Assembly (NCBI RefSeq): GCF_029227915.1
Contig: NC_079877.1
Coordinates: 4,528,001 to 4,592,000, forward strand
Source of the DNA: Hydractinia symbiolongicarpus
Taxonomy: Eukaryota; Cnidaria; Hydrozoa; Anthoathecata; Hydractiniidae
Direction of reading: 5' to 3'
Length of the DNA: 64,000 bases
Under the pieces are notes generated by a model. The model saw only the letters and a list, made by a program, of their open reading frames with translations, made no database searches and was not told where the DNA came from. The position numbers were made by a program, and so were the translations under genes. Every line of letters starts with the position of its first letter. Position 1 is the stretch's first letter. Positions 35,925 to 50,400 of the stretch are shown piece after piece.

Positions 35925-38525
35925 TTATATTATTTTTTTACCACTAAACGCATGAGACTTGTAGTTTTCAAAAATGTTTTCATTTTTGATGAGACGCTGA
36001 ATAAAAGCAGTTTAATCGCCGGCAAACAAAAAACTGCGATTTCCCTAAATCCCTGAGTCGGCCCGTATAGTCAAAAGTATACAAAGAAAGTACGCAGGGA
36101 GTAAACTCATTTCCAGAACGATTTTTTAAATTATTTTTTCACCACTAAAACGCATAAGACTTGTAGTTTTTAAAAATGTTTTCATTTTTGATGAGACGCT
36201 GAATAAAAGAAGTTTAATCGCCGGCAAACGAAAACCCGCGATTTCCCGTAAATCCCGGGTTTGGCCCGTATAGTCAAAAGTATACAAAGAAAGTACCCAG
36301 GGAGTAAACTCATTTCCAGAACGATTTTTTATATTATTTTTTTACCACTAAACGCATGAGACTTGTAGTTTTCAAAAGTATTTTCATATTTGATGGGACG
36401 CTGAATAAAAGAAGTTTAATCGCCGGCAAACTAAAATCCGCGATTTCCCGTAAATCCCGGACTCGGCCCGTATAGTCAAAAGTATACAAAGAAAGTACCC
36501 AGGGAGTAAACTCATTTCCCGAACGATTTTTTAAATTATTTTTTCACCACTAAAACGCATGAGACTTGTAGTTTTTAAAAATGTTTTCATTTTTGCTGAG
36601 ACGCTGAATAAAAGAAGTTTAATCGCCGGCAAACGAAAACCCGCGATTTCCTGTAAATCCCGGGCTTGGCCCGTATAGTCAAAAGTATACAAAGAAAGCA
36701 CCCAGGGAGTAAACTCATTTCCCAAACGATTTTTTAAATTATTATTTCACCACTAAAACGCATGAGACTTGTAGTTTTCAAGAATGTTTTCATTTTTGAT
36801 GAGACGCTGAATAAAAGAAGTTTAATCGCCGGCAAACCAAAACCCGCGATTTCCCGCAAATCCCGGCTTGGCCGGTATAGTCAAAAGTATACAAAGAAAG
36901 TACCCAGGGAGTAAACTCATTTCCCGAACGATTTTTTAAATTATTTTTTCACCACTAAAACGCATGAGACTTGTAGTTTTCAAAAATGTTTTCATTTTTG
37001 ATGAGACGCTGAATAAACGCAGTTTAATCGCCGGCAAACGAAAACCTGCGATTTCCCTAAATCCCGGACTCGGCCCGTACAGTCAAACGTATACAAAGAA
37101 AGTACCCAGGGAGTAAACTCATTTCCAGAACGATTTTTTAAATTATTTTTTCACCACTAAAACGCATAAGACTTGTAGTTTTTAAAAATGTTTTCATTTT
37201 TGATGAGACGCTGAATAAAAGGAGTTTAATCGCCGGCAAACGAAAACCCGCGATTTCCCGTAAATCCCGGGCTTGGGCCGTATAGTCAAAAGTATACAAA
37301 GAAAGTACCCAGGGAGTAAACTCATTTCCCGAACGATTTTTTATATTATTTTTTTACCACTAAACGCATGAGACTTGTAGTTTTCAAAAATATTTTCATA
37401 TTTATGGGACGCTGAATAAAAGAAGTTTAATCGCCGGCAAACGAAATCCCGCGTTTTCCCGTAAATCCGGGGCTTGGCCCGTATAGTCGAATGTATGCAA
37501 AGAAAGTACCCAGGGAGTAAACTCATTTCCCGAACGATTTTTTAAATTTTTTTTTCACCACTAAAACGCATGAGACTTGTAGTTTTCAAAAATGTTTTCA
37601 TTTTTGATAAGACGCTGAATAAACGCAGTTTAATCGCCGGCAAACGAAAACCTGCGATTTCCCTAAATCCCGGACTCGGCCCGTATAGTCAAACGTATAC
37701 AAAAAAGTACCCAGGGAGTAAACTCATTTCCAGAACGATTTTTTAAATTATTTTTTCACCACTAAAACGCATAAGACTTGTAGTTTATAAAAATGTTTTC
37801 ATTTTTGATGAGACGCTGAATAAAAGGAGTTTAATCGCCGGCAAAGGAAAACCCGCGATTTCCCGTAAATCCCGGGCTTGGCCCGTATAGTCAAAAGTAT
37901 ACAAAGAAAGTACCCAAGGAGTAAACTCATTTCCCGAACGATTTTTTATATTATTTTTTTACCACTAAACGCATGAGACTTGTAGTTTTCAAAAATATTT
38001 TCATATTTATGGGACGCTGAATAAAAGAAGTTTAATCGCCGGCAAACGAAATCCCGCGTTTTCCCGTAAATCCGGGGCTTGGCCCGTATAGTCGAATGTA
38101 TACAAAGAAAGTACCCAGGGAGTAAACTCATTTCCCGAACGATTTTTTAAATTTTTTTTTCACCACTAAAACGCATGAGACTTGTAGTTTTCAAAAATGT
38201 TTTCATTTTTGATGAGACGCTTAATGAAAGAGGTTTAATCGCCGGAAAACGAAAACCCGCGATTTCCCGTAAATCCCGGGATTGGCCCGTATAGTCGAAT
38301 GTATACAAAGAAAGTACCCTGTGAGTAAACTCATTTCCAGAACGATTTTTTAAATTATTTTTTCACCACTAAAACGCATAAGACTTGTAGTTTTCAAAAA
38401 TGTTTTCATTTTTGATGAGACGCTGAATAAAAGCAGTTTAATCGCCGGCAAACGAAAACCTGCGATTTCCCTAAATCCCGGACTCGGCCCGTATAGTCAA
38501 AAGTATACAAAGAAAGTACCCAGGG
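35925..38525 (-). repeat. About 2.6-kb block repeated at 43000-45400
   Basis: The unit series from the CAAACAAAAAACTGCG unit through the TTGCTGAGACGC, CAAACCAAAACCC, AATAAACGCAG and TTCATATTTATGGGACG units recurs 7,075 bp downstream (36531 matches 43606; 37341 matches 44416). After about 44465 the offset drops by one unit to about 6,873 bp, because the downstream copy lacks one monomer. Matching ends around 38525/45400. This copy therefore seems to be a separate member of the same lineage as the 4,045-bp repeat. The TTTATGGGACG unit occurs twice here, starting near 37341 and 37946. Confidence 0.75.
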
Positions 38526-40380
38526 AGTAAACTCATTTCCAGAACGATTTTTTAAATTATTTTTTCACCACTAAAACGCATAAGACTTGTAGTTTTTAAA
38601 AATGTGTTCATTTTTGATGAGACGCTGAATAAAAGAAGTTTAATCGCCGGCAAACAAAAACCCGCGATTTCCCGTAAATCCCGGGCTTGGCCCGTATAGT
38701 CAAAAGTATACAAAGAAAGTACCCAGGAAGTAAACTCATTTCCCGAACGATTTTTTATATTATTTTTTTACCACTAAACGCATGAGACTTGTAGTTTTCA
38801 AAAATGTTTTCATTTTTGATGAGACGCTGAATAAAAGCAGTTTAATAGCCGGCAAACGAACCCCGCGATTTCCCGTAAATCCCGGGCTTGGCACGTATAG
38901 TCGAATGTATACAAAGAAAGTACCCTGTGAGTAAACTCATTTCCAGAACGATTTTTTAAATTATTTTTTCACCACTAAAACGCATAAGACTTGTAGTTTT
39001 TAAAAATGTTTTCATTTTTGATGAGACGCTAAATAAAAGAAGTTTAATCGCCGGCAAACGAAAACCCGCGATTTCCCGTAAATCCCAGCTTGGCCCGTAT
39101 AGTCAAAAGTATACAAAGAAAGTACCCAGGGAGTAAACTCATTTCCCGAACGATTTTTTAAATTATTTTTTCACCACTAAAACGCATGAGACTTGTAGTT
39201 TTCAAAAATGTTTTCATTTTTGATGAGACGCTGAATAAAAGCAGTTTAATCGCCGGCAAACGAAAACCTGCGATTTCCCTAAATCCCGGACTCGGCCCGT
39301 ATAGTCAAAAGTATACAAAGAAAGTACCCAGGGAGTAAACTCATTTCCAGAACGATTTTTTAAATTATTTTTTTACCACTAAAACGCATAAGACTTGTAG
39401 TTTTTAAAAATGTTTTCAATTTTGCTGAGACGCTGAATAAAAGAAGTTTAATCGCCGGCAAACGAACCCCGCGATTTCCCGTAAATCCCGGGCTTGGCAC
39501 GTATAGTCGAATGTATACAAAGAAAGTACCCTGTGAGTAAACTCATTTCCCGAACGATTTTTTATATTATTTTTTTACCACTAAACGCATGAGACTTGTA
39601 GTTTTCAAAAATGTTTTCATTTTTGATGAGACGCTGAATAAAAGAAGTTTAATCGCCGGGAAACGAAAACCCGCGATTTCCCGTAAAACCCGGGCTTGGC
39701 CCGTATAGTCAAAAGTATACAAAGAAAGTACCCAGGGAGTAAACTCATTTCCCAAACGATTTTTTAAGTTATTATTTCACCACTAAAACGCATGAGACTT
39801 GTAGTTTTCAAGAATGTTTTCATTTTTGATGAGACGCTGAATAAAAGCAGTTTAATAGCCGGCAAACGAACCCCGCGATTTCCCGTAAATCCCGGGCTTG
39901 GCACGTATAGTCGATTGTATACAAAGAAAGTACCCTGTGAGTAAACTCATTTCCAGAACGATTTTTTAAATTATTTTTTCACCACTAAAACGCATAAGAC
40001 TTGTAGTTTTTAAAAATGTTTTCATTTTTGATGAGACGCTAAATAAAAGAAGTTTAATCGCCGGCAAACGAAAACCCGCGATTTTCCGTAAATCCCGGCT
40101 TGGCCCGTATAGTCAAAAGTATACAAAGAAAGTACCCAGGGAGTAAACTCATTTCCCAAACGATTTTTTAAATTATTTTTTCACCACTAAAACGCATGAG
40201 ACTTGTAGTTTTCAAAAATGTTTTCATTTTTGATGAGACGCTGAATAAAAGCAGTTTAATCGCCGGCAAACGAAAACCTGCGATTTCCCTAAATCCCGGA
40301 CTCGGCCCGTATAGTCAAAAGTATACAAAGAAAGTACCCAGGGAGTAAACTCATTTCCAGAACGATTTTTTAAATTATTT
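38350..40380 (-). repeat. Higher-order duplication, 1,010 bp (5 units), two copies
   Basis: TTTAATAGCCGGCAAACGAA followed by CCCCGCGATTTCCC lies at 38841 and 39851, exactly 1,010 bp apart. Flanking units match too: a CTAAATAAAAGAAG unit after each, an AACCTGCGATTTCCCTAAAT unit, and a TTTTCAATTTTGCTGAGACG unit. The same five-unit lineage is used again at 56740-60180, more than 17 kb away. Confidence 0.78.
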
Positions 40381-40769
40381 TTTTACCACTAAAACGCATA
40401 AGACTTGTAGTTTTTAAAAATGTTTTCAATTTTGCTGAGACGCTGAATAAAAGAAGTTTAATCGCCGGCAAACGAACCCCGCGATTTCCCGTAAATCCCG
40501 GGCTTGGCACGTATAGTCGAATGTATACAAAGAAAGTACCCTGTGAGTAAACTCATTTCCAGAATGACTTTTTAAATTATTTTTTCACCACTAAAACGCA
40601 TAAGACTTGTAGTTTTTAAAAATGTTTTCATTTTTGATGAGACGCTGAATAAAAGAAGTTTAATCGCCGGCAAACGAAAACCCGCGATTTCCCGTAAATC
40701 CCGGCTTGGCCCGTATAGTCAAAAGTATACAAAGAAAGTACCCAGGGAGTAAACTCATTTCCCGAACGA

Positions 40770-43601
40770 TTTTTTAAATTATTTTTTCACCACTAAAACG
40801 CATGAGACTTGTAGTTTTCAAAAATGTTTTCATTTTTGATGAGACGCTGAATAAAAGCAGTTTAATCGCCGGCAAACGAAAACCTGCGATTTCCCTAAAT
40901 CCTGGACTCAGCCCGTATAGTCAAAAGTATACAAAGAAAGTACCCAGGGAGTAAACTCATTTCCAGAACGATTTTTTAAATTATTTTTTTACCACTAAAA
41001 CGCATAAGACTTGTAGTTTTTAAAAATGTTTTCAATTTTGCTGAGACGCTGAATAAAAGAAGTTTAATCGCCGGCAAACGAAAACCCGCGATTTCCCGTA
41101 AATCCCGGGCTTGGCCCGTATAGTCAAAAGTATACAAAGAAAGTACCCAGGGAGTAAACTCATTTTCCGAACGATTTTTTATATTATTTTTTTACCACTA
41201 AACGCATGAGATTTGTAGTTTTCAAAAATATTTTCATATTTGATGGGACGCTGATTAAAAGAAGTTTAATCGCCGGCACACAAAAATCCGCGATTTCCCG
41301 TAAATCCCGTGCCTGACCCGTATAGTCAAAAGTATACAAAGAAAGTACCCAGGGAGTAAACTCATTTCCCAAACGATTTATTAAATTACTTTTTCACCAC
41401 TAAAACGGATGAGACATGTAGTTTTTAAAAATGTTTTCATTTTTGATGAGACGCTGAATAAAAGAAGTTTAATCGCCGGCAAACGAAAATCTGCGATTTC
41501 CCGTAAATCCCGGGCTTGGCCCGTATAGTCAAAAGTATACAAAGAAAGTACCCAGGGAGTAAACTCATTACCAGAACGATTTTTTATATTATTTTTTTAC
41601 CACTAAACGCATGAGACTTGTAGTTTTCAAAAATGTTTTCATTTTTGATGAGACGCTGAATAAAAGCAGTTTAATCGCCGGCAAACAAAAAACTGCGATT
41701 TCCCTAAATCCCTGAGTCGGCCCGTATAGTCAAAAGTATACAAAGAAAGTACGCAGGGAGTAAACTCATTTCCAGAACGATTTTTTAAATTATTTTTTCA
41801 CCACTAAAACGCATAAGACTTGTAGTTTTTAAAAATGTTTTCATTTTTGATGAGACGCTGAATAAAAGAAGTTTAATCGCCGGCAAACGAAAACCCGCGA
41901 TTTCCCTTAAATCCAGGGTTTGGCCCGTATAGTCAAAAGTATACAAAGAAAGTACCCAGGGAGTAAACTCATTTCCAGAACGATTTTTTATATTATTTTT
42001 TTACCACTAAACGCATGAGACTTGTAGTTTTCAAAAATATTTTCATATTTGATGGGACGCTGAATAAAAGAAGTTTAATCGCCGGCAAACTAAAATCCGC
42101 GATTTCCCGTAAATCCCGGACTCGGCCCGTATAGTCAAAAGTATACAAAGAAAGTACCCAGGGAGTAAACTCATTTCCCGAACGATTTTTTAAATTATTT
42201 TTTCACCACTAAAACGCATGAGACTTGTAGTTTTCAAAAATGTTTTCATTTTTGATGAGACGCTGAATAAAAGCAGTTTAATCGCCGGCAAACGAAAACC
42301 TGCGATTTCCCTAAATCCCGGACTCAGCCCGTATAGTCAAAAGTATACAAAGAAAGTACCCAGGGAGTAAACTCATTTCCAGAACGATTTTTTAAATTAT
42401 TTTTTTACCACTAAAACGCATAAGACTTGTAGTTTTTAAAAATGTTTTCAATTTTGCTGAGACGCTGAATAAAAGAAGTTTAATCGCCGGCAAACGAAAA
42501 CCCGCGATTTCCCGTAAATCCCGGGCTTGGCCCGTATAGTCAAAAGTATACAAAGAAAGTACCCAGGGAGTAAACTCATTTTCCGAACGATTTTTTATAT
42601 TATTTTTTTACCACTAAACGCATGAGATTTGTAGTTTTCAAAAATATTTTCATATTTGAAGGGACGCTGATTAAAAGAAGTTTAATCGCCGGCACACAAA
42701 AATCCGCGATTTCCCGTAAATCCCGTGCCTGACCCGTATAGTCAAAAGTATACAAAGAAAGTACCCAGGGAGTAAACTCATTTCCCAAACGATTTATTAA
42801 ATTACTTTTTCACCACTAAAACGGATGAGACATGTAGTTTTTAAAATTGTTTTCATTTTTGATGAGACGCTGAATAAAAGAAGTTTAATCGCCGGCAAAC
42901 GAAAATCTGCGATTTCCCGTAAATCCCGGGCTTGGCCCGTATAGTCAAAAGTATACAAAGAAAGTACCCAGGGAGTAAACTCATTACCAGAACGATTTTT
43001 TATATTATTTTTTTACCACTAAACGCATGAGACTTGTAGTTTTCAAAAATGTTTTCATTTTTGATGAGACGCTGAATAAAAGCAGTTTAATCGCCGGCAA
43101 ACAAAAAACTGCGATTTCCCTAAATCCCTGAGTCGGCCCGTATAGTCAAAAGTATACAAAGAAAGTACGCAGGGAGTAAACTCATTTCCAGAACGATTTT
43201 TTAAATTATTTTTTCACCACTAAAACGCATAAGACTTGTAGTTTTTAAAAATGTTTTCATTTTTGATGAGACGCTGAATAAAAGAAGTTTAATCGCCGGC
43301 AAACGAAAACCCGCGATTTCCCGTAAATCCCGGGTTTGGCCCGTATAGTCAAAAGTATACAAAGAAAGTACCCAGGGAGTAAACTCATTTCCAGAACGAT
43401 TTTTTATATTATTTTTTTACCACTAAACGCATGAGACTTGTAGTTTTCAAAAATATTTTCATATTTGATGGGACGCTGAATAAAAGAAGTTTAATCGCCG
43501 GCAAACTAAAATCCGCGATTTCCCGTAAATCCCGGACTCGGCCCGTATAGTCAAAAGTATACAAAGAAAGTACCCAGGGAGTAAACTCATTTCCCGAACG
43601 A
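40770..43601 (-). repeat. Higher-order duplication, 1,416 bp (7 units), two copies
   Basis: Copy 1 is about 40770-42185 and copy 2 about 42186-43601. The CGGATGAGACATGTAG unit lies at about 41405 and 42821, the GGGACGCTGATTAAAAG unit at about 41245 and 42660, and the CAAACAAAAAACTGCG unit at about 41680 and 43097, all 1,416 bp apart. A few private substitutions are visible, such as TTTGATGGG against TTTGAAGGG near 41241/42657. Copies separate just after 43601, where ATTATTTTCTCACC appears. Confidence 0.83.
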
Positions 43602-44429
43602 TTTTTTAAATTATTTTCTCACCACTAAAACGCATGAGACTTGTTGTTTTTAAAAATGTTTTCATTTTTGCTGAGACGCTGAATAAAAGAAGTTTAATCG
43701 CCGGCAAACGAAAACCCGCGATTTCCTGTAAATCCCAGGCTTGGCCCGTATAGTCAAAAGTATACAAAGAAAGCACCCAGGGAGTAAACTCATTTCCCAA
43801 ACGATTTTTTAAATTATTATTTCACCACTAAAACGCATGTGACTTGTAGTTTTCAAGAATGTTTTCATTTTTGATGAGACGCTGAATAAAAGAAGTTTAA
43901 TCGCCGGCAAACCAAAACCCGCGATTTCCCGCAAATCCCGGCTTGGCCGGTATAGTCAAAAGTATACAAAGAAAGTACCCAGGGAGTAAACTCATTTCCC
44001 GAACGATTTTTTAAATTATTTTTTCACCACTAAAACGCATGAGACTTGTAGTTTTCAAAAATGTTTTCATTTTTGATGAGACGCTGAATAAACGCAGTTT
44101 AATCGCCGGCAAACGAAAACCTGCGATTTCCCTAAATCCCGGACTCGGCCCGTACAGTCAAACGTATACAAAGAAAGTACCCAGGGAGTAAACTCATTTC
44201 CAGAACGATTTTTTAAATTATTTTTTCACCACTAAAACGCATAAGACTTGCAGTTTTTAAAAATGTTTTCATTTTTGATGAGACGCTGAATAAAAGGAGT
44301 TTAATCGCCGGCAAACGAAAACCCGCGATTTCCCGTAAATCCCGGGCTTGGGCCGTATAGTCAAAAGTATACAAAGAAAGTACCCAGGGAGTAAACTCAT
44401 TTCCCGAACGATTTTTTATATTATTTTTT

Positions 44430-44465
44430 TACCACTAAACGCATGAGACTTGTAGTTTTCAAAAA
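44430..44465 (-). other. Single-monomer deletion site in a higher-order copy
   Basis: Here a unit that starts with TTATATTATTTTTTTACCAC switches, after GCATGAGACTTGTAG and TTTTCAAAAAT, into the GTTTTCATTTTTGATG and AATAAACGCAG sequence that belongs to the next unit in sister copies (37341-37600, 48453-48750, 52505-52790 and 55741-56030). One 202-bp unit is missing cleanly. The exchange lies in the roughly 26-bp stretch common to both units, as expected of homologous unequal exchange or slippage. Confidence 0.75.
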
Positions 44466-47400
44466 TGTTTTCATTTTTGATGAGACGCTGAATAAACGCA
44501 GTTTAATCGCCGGCAAACGAAAACCTGCGATTTCCCTAAATCCCGGACTCGGCCCGTATAGTCAAACGTATACAAAGAAAGTACCCAGGGAGTAAACTCA
44601 TTTCCAGAACGATTTTTTAAATTATTTTTTCACCACTAAAACGCATAAGACTTGTAGTTTATAAAAATGTTTTCATTTTTGATGAGACGCTGAATAAAAG
44701 GAGTTTAATCGCCGGCAAAGGAAAACCCGCGATTTACCGTAAATCCCGGGCTTGGCCCGTATAGTCAAAAGTATACAAAGAAAGTACCCAAGGAGTAAAC
44801 TCATTTCCCGAACGATTTTTTATATTATTTTTTTACCACTAAACGCATGAGACTTGTAGTTTTCAAAAATATTTTCATATTTATGGGACGCTGAATAAAA
44901 GAAGTTTAATCGCCGGCAAACGAAATCCCGCGTTTTCCCGTAAATCCGGGGCTTGGCCCGTATAGTCGAATGTATACAAAGAAAGTACCCAGGGAGTAAA
45001 CTCATTTCCCGAACGATTTTTTTAATTTTTTTTTCACCACTAAAACGCATGAGACTTGTAGTTTTCAAAAATGTTTTCATTTTTGATGAGACGCTTAATG
45101 AAAGAGGTTTAATCGCCGGAAAACGAAAACCCGCGATTTCCCGTAAATCCCGGGATTGGCCCGTATAGTCGAATGTATACAAAGAAAGTACCCTGTGAGT
45201 AAACTCATTTCCAGAACGATTTTTTAAATTATTTTTTCACCACTAAAACGCATAAGACTTGTAGTTTTCAAAAATGTTTTCATTTTTGATGAGACGCTGA
45301 ATAAAAGCAGTTTAATCGCCGGCAAACGAAAACCTGCGATTTCCCTAAATCCCGGACTCGGCCCGTATAGTCAAAAGTATACAAAGAAAGTACCCAGGGA
45401 GTAAACTCATTTCCCAAACGATTTATTAAATTACTTTTTCACCACTAAAACGGATGAGACATGTAGTTTTTAAAAATGTTTTCATTTTTGATGAGACGCT
45501 GAATAAAAGAAGTTTAATCGCCGGCAAACGAAAATCTGCGATTTCCCGTAAATCCCGGGCTTGGACCGTATAGTCAAAAGTATACAAAGAAAGTACCCAG
45601 GGAGTAAACTCATTTCCAGAACGATTTTTTATATTATTTTTTTACCACTAAACGCGTGAGACTTGTAGTTTTCAAAAATGTTTTCATTTTTGATGAGACG
45701 CTGAATAAAAGCAGTTTAATCGCCGGCAAACAAAAAACTGCGATTTCCCTAAATCCCTGAGTCGGCCCGTATAGTCAAAAGTATACAAAGAAAGTACGCA
45801 GGGAGTAAACTCATTTCCAGAACGATTTTTTAAATTATTTTTTCACCACTAAAACGCATAAGACTTGTAGTTTTTAAAAATGTTTTCATTTTTGATGAGA
45901 CGCTGAATAAAAGAAGTTTAATCGCCGGCAAACGAAAACCCGCGATTTCCCGTAAATCCCGGGTTTGGCCCGTATAGTCAAAAGTATACAAAGAAAGTAC
46001 CCAGGGAGTAAACTCATTTCCAGAACGATTTTTTATATTATTTTTTTACCACTAAACGCATGAGACTTGTAGTTTTCAAAAATATTTTCATATTTGATGG
46101 GACGCTGAATAAAAGAAGTTTAATCGCCGGCAAACTAAAATCCGCGATTTCCCGTAAATCCCGGACTCGGCCCGTATAGTCAAAAGTATACAAAGAAAGT
46201 ACCCAGGGAGTAAACTCATTTCCCGAACGATTTTTTAAATTATTTTTTCACCACTAAAACGCATGAGACTTGTAGTTTTCAAAAATGTTTTCATTTTTGA
46301 TGAGACGCTGAATAAAAGCAGTTTAATCGCCGGCAAACGAAAACCTGCGATTTCCCTAAATCCCGGACTCAGCCCGTATAGTCAAAAGTATACAAAGAAA
46401 GTACCCAGGGAGTAAACTCATTTCCAGAACGATTTTTTAAATTATTTTTTTACCACTAAAACGCATAAGACTTGTAGTTTTTAAAAATGTTTTCAATTTT
46501 GCTGAGACGCTGAATAAAAGAAGTTTAATCGCCGGCAAACGAAAACCCGCGATTTCCCGTAAATCCCGGGCTTGGCCCGTATAGTCAAAAGTATACAAAG
46601 AAAGTACCCAGGGAGTAAACTCATTTTCCGAACGATTTTTTATATTATTTTTTTACCACTAAACGCATGAGATTTGTAGTTTTCAAAAATATTTTCATAT
46701 TTGATGGGACGCTGATTAAAAGAAGTTTAATCGCCGGCACACAAAAATCCGCGATTTCCCGTAAATCCCGTGCCTGACCCGTATAGTCAAAAGTATACAA
46801 AGAAAGTACCCAGGGAGTAAACTCATTTCCCAAACGATTTATTAAATTACTTTTTCACCACTAAAACGGATGAGACATGTAGTTTTTAAAAATGTTTTCA
46901 TTTTTGATGAGACGCTGAATAAAAGAAGTTTAATCGCCGGCAAACGAAAATCTGCGATTTCCCGTAAATCCCGGGCTTGGCACGTATAGTCAAAAGTATA
47001 CAAAGAAAGTACCCAGGGAGTAAACTCATTACCAGAACGATTTTTTATATTATTTTTTTACCACTAAACGCATGAGACTTGTAGTTTTCAAAAATGTTTT
47101 CATTTTTGATGAGACGCTGAATAAAAGCAGTTTAATCGCCGGCAAACAAAAAACTGCGATTTCCCTAAATCCCTGAGTCGGCCCGTATAGTCAAAAGTAT
47201 ACAAAGAAAGTACGCAGGGAGTAAACTCATTTCCAGAACGATTTTTTAAATTATTTTTTCACCACTAAAACGCATAAGACTTGTAGTTTTTAAAAATGTT
47301 TTCATTTTTGATGAGACGCTGAATAAAAGAAGTTTAATCGCCGGCAAACGAAAACCCGCGATTTCCCGTAAATCCCGGGTTTGGCCCGTATAGTCAAAAG

Positions 47401-50400
47401 TATACAAAGAAAGTACCCAGGGAGTAAACTCATTTCCAGAACGATTTTTTATATTATTTTTTTACCACTAAACGCATGAGACTTGTAGTTTTCAAAAATA
47501 TTTTCATATTTGATGGGACGCTGAATAAAAGAAGTTTAATCGCCGGCAAACTAAAATCCGCGATTTCCCGTAAATCCCGGACTCGGCCCGTATAGTCAAA
47601 AGTATACAAAGAAAGTACCCAGGGAGTAAACTCATTTCCCGAACGATTTTTTAAATTATTTTCTCACCACTAAAACGCATGAGACTTGTAGTTTTTAAAA
47701 ATGTTTTCATTTTTGCTGAGACGCTGAATAAAAGAAGTTTAATCGCCGGCAAACGAAAACCCGCGATTTCCTGTAAATCCCAGGCTTGGCCCGTATAGTC
47801 AAAAGTATACAAAGAAAGCACCCAGGGAGTAAACTCATTTCCCAAACGATTTTTTAAATTATTATTTCACCACTAAAACGCATGTGACTTGTAGTTTTCA
47901 AGAATGTTTTCATTTTTGATGAGACGCTGAATAAAAGAAGTTTAATCGCCGGCAAACAAAACCCGCGATTTCCCGCAAATCCCGGCTTGGCCGGTATAGT
48001 CAAAAGTATACAAAGAAAGTACCCAGGGAGTAAACTCATTTCCCGAACGATTTTTTAAATTATTTTTTCACCACTAAAACGCATGAGACTTGTAGTTTTC
48101 AAAAATGTTTTCATTTTTGATGAGACGCTGAATAAACGCAGTTTAATCGCCGGCAAACGAAAACCTGCGATTTCCCTAAATCCCGGACTCGGCCCGTACA
48201 GTCAAACGTATACAAAGAAAGTACCCAGGGAGTAAACTCATTTCCAGAACGATTTTTTAAATTATTTTTTCACCACTAAAACGCATAAGACTTGTAGTTT
48301 TTAAAAATGTTTTCATTTTTGATGAGACGCTGAATAAAAGGAGTTTAATCGCCGGCAAACGAAAACCCGCGATTTCCCGTAAATCCCGGGCTTGGGCCGT
48401 ATAGTCAAAAGTATACAAAGAAAGTACCCAGGGAGTAAACTCATTTCCCGAACGATTTTTTATATTATTTTTTTACCACTAAACGCATGAGACTTGTAGT
48501 TTTCAAAAATATTTTCATATTTGATGGGACGCTGAATAAAAGAAGTTTAATCGCCGGCAAACGAAATCCCGCGTTTTCCCGTAAATCCGGGGCTTGGCCC
48601 GTATAGTCGAATGTATGCAAAGAAAGTACCCAGGGAGTAAACTCATTTCCCGAACGATTTTTTAAATTTTTTTTTCACCACTAAAACGCATGAGACTTGT
48701 AGTTTTCAAAAATGTTTTCATTTTTGATGAGACGCTGAATAAACGCAGTTTAATCGCCGGCAAACGAAAACCTGCGATTTCCCTAAATCCCGGACTCGGC
48801 CCGTATAGTCAAACGTATACAAAGAAAGTACCCAGGGAGTAAACTCATTTCCAGAACGATTTTTTAAATTATTTTTTCACCACTAAAACGCATAAGACTT
48901 GTAGTTTATAAAAATGTTTTCATTTTTGATGAGACGCTGAATAAAAGGAGTTTAATCGCCGGCAAAGGAAAACCCGCGATTTACCGTAAATCCCGGGCTT
49001 GGCCCGTATAGTCAAAAGTATACAAAGAAAGTACCCAAGGAGTAAACTCATTTCCCGAACGATTTTTTATATTATTTTTTTACCACTAAACGCATGAGAC
49101 TTGTAGTTTTCAAAAATATTTTCATATTTATGGGACGCTGAATAAAAGAAGTTTAATCGCCGGCAAACGAAATCCCGCGTTTTCCCGTAAATCCGGGGCT
49201 TGGCCCGTATAGTCGAATGTATACAAAGAAAGTACCCAGGGAGTAAACTCATTTCCCGAACGATTTTTTAAATTTTTTTTTCACCACTAAAACGCATGAG
49301 ACTTGTAGTTTTCAAAAATGTTTTCATTTTTGATGAGACGCTTAATGAAAGAGGTTTAATCGCCGGAAAACGAAAACCCGCGATTTCCCGTAAATCCCGG
49401 GATTGGCCCGTATAGTCGAATGTATACAAAGAAAGTACCCTGTGAGTAAACTCATTTCCAGAACGATTTTTTAAATTATTTTTTCACCACTAAAACGCAT
49501 AAGACTTGTAGTTTTCAAAAATGTTTTCATTTTTGATGAGACGCTGAATAAAAGCAGTTTAATCGCCGGCAAACGAAAACCTGCGATTTCCCTAAATCCC
49601 GGACTCGGCCCGTATAGTCAAAAGTATACAAAGAAAGTACCCAGGGAGTAAACTCATTTCCCAAACGATTTATTAAATTACTTTTTCACCACTAAAACGG
49701 ATGAGACATGTAGTTTTTAAAAATGTTTTCATTTTTGATGAGACGCTGAATAAAAGAAGTTTAATCGCCGGCAAACGAAAATCTGCGATTTCCCGTAAAT
49801 CCCGGGCTTGGCCCGTATAGTCAAAAGTATACAAAGAAAGTACCCAGGGAGTAAACTCATTTCCAGAACGATTTTTTATATTATTTTTTTACCACTAAAC
49901 GCGTGAGACTTGTAGTTTTCAAAAATGTTTTCATTTTTGATGAGACGCTGAATAAAAGCAGTTTAATCGCCGGCAAACAAAAAACTGCGATTTCCCTAAA
50001 TCCCTGAGTCGGCCCGTATAGTCGAATGTATACAAAGAAAGTACCCTGTGAGTAAACTCATTTCCAGAACGACTTTTTAAATTATTTTTTCACCACTAAA
50101 ACGCATAAGACTTGTAGTTTTTAAAAATGTTTTCATTTTTGATGAGACGCTGAATAAAAGAAGTTTAATCGCCGGCAAACGAAAACCCGCGATTTCCCGT
50201 AAATCCCGGCTTGGCCCGTATAGTCAAAAGTATACAAAGAAAGTACCCAGGGAGTAAACTCATTTCCCGAACGATTTTTTAAATTATTTTTTCACCACTA
50301 AAACGCATGAGACTTGTAGTTTTCAAAAATGTTTTCATTTTTGATGAGACGCTGAATAAAAGCAGTTTAATCGCCGGCAAACGAAAACCTGCGATTTCCC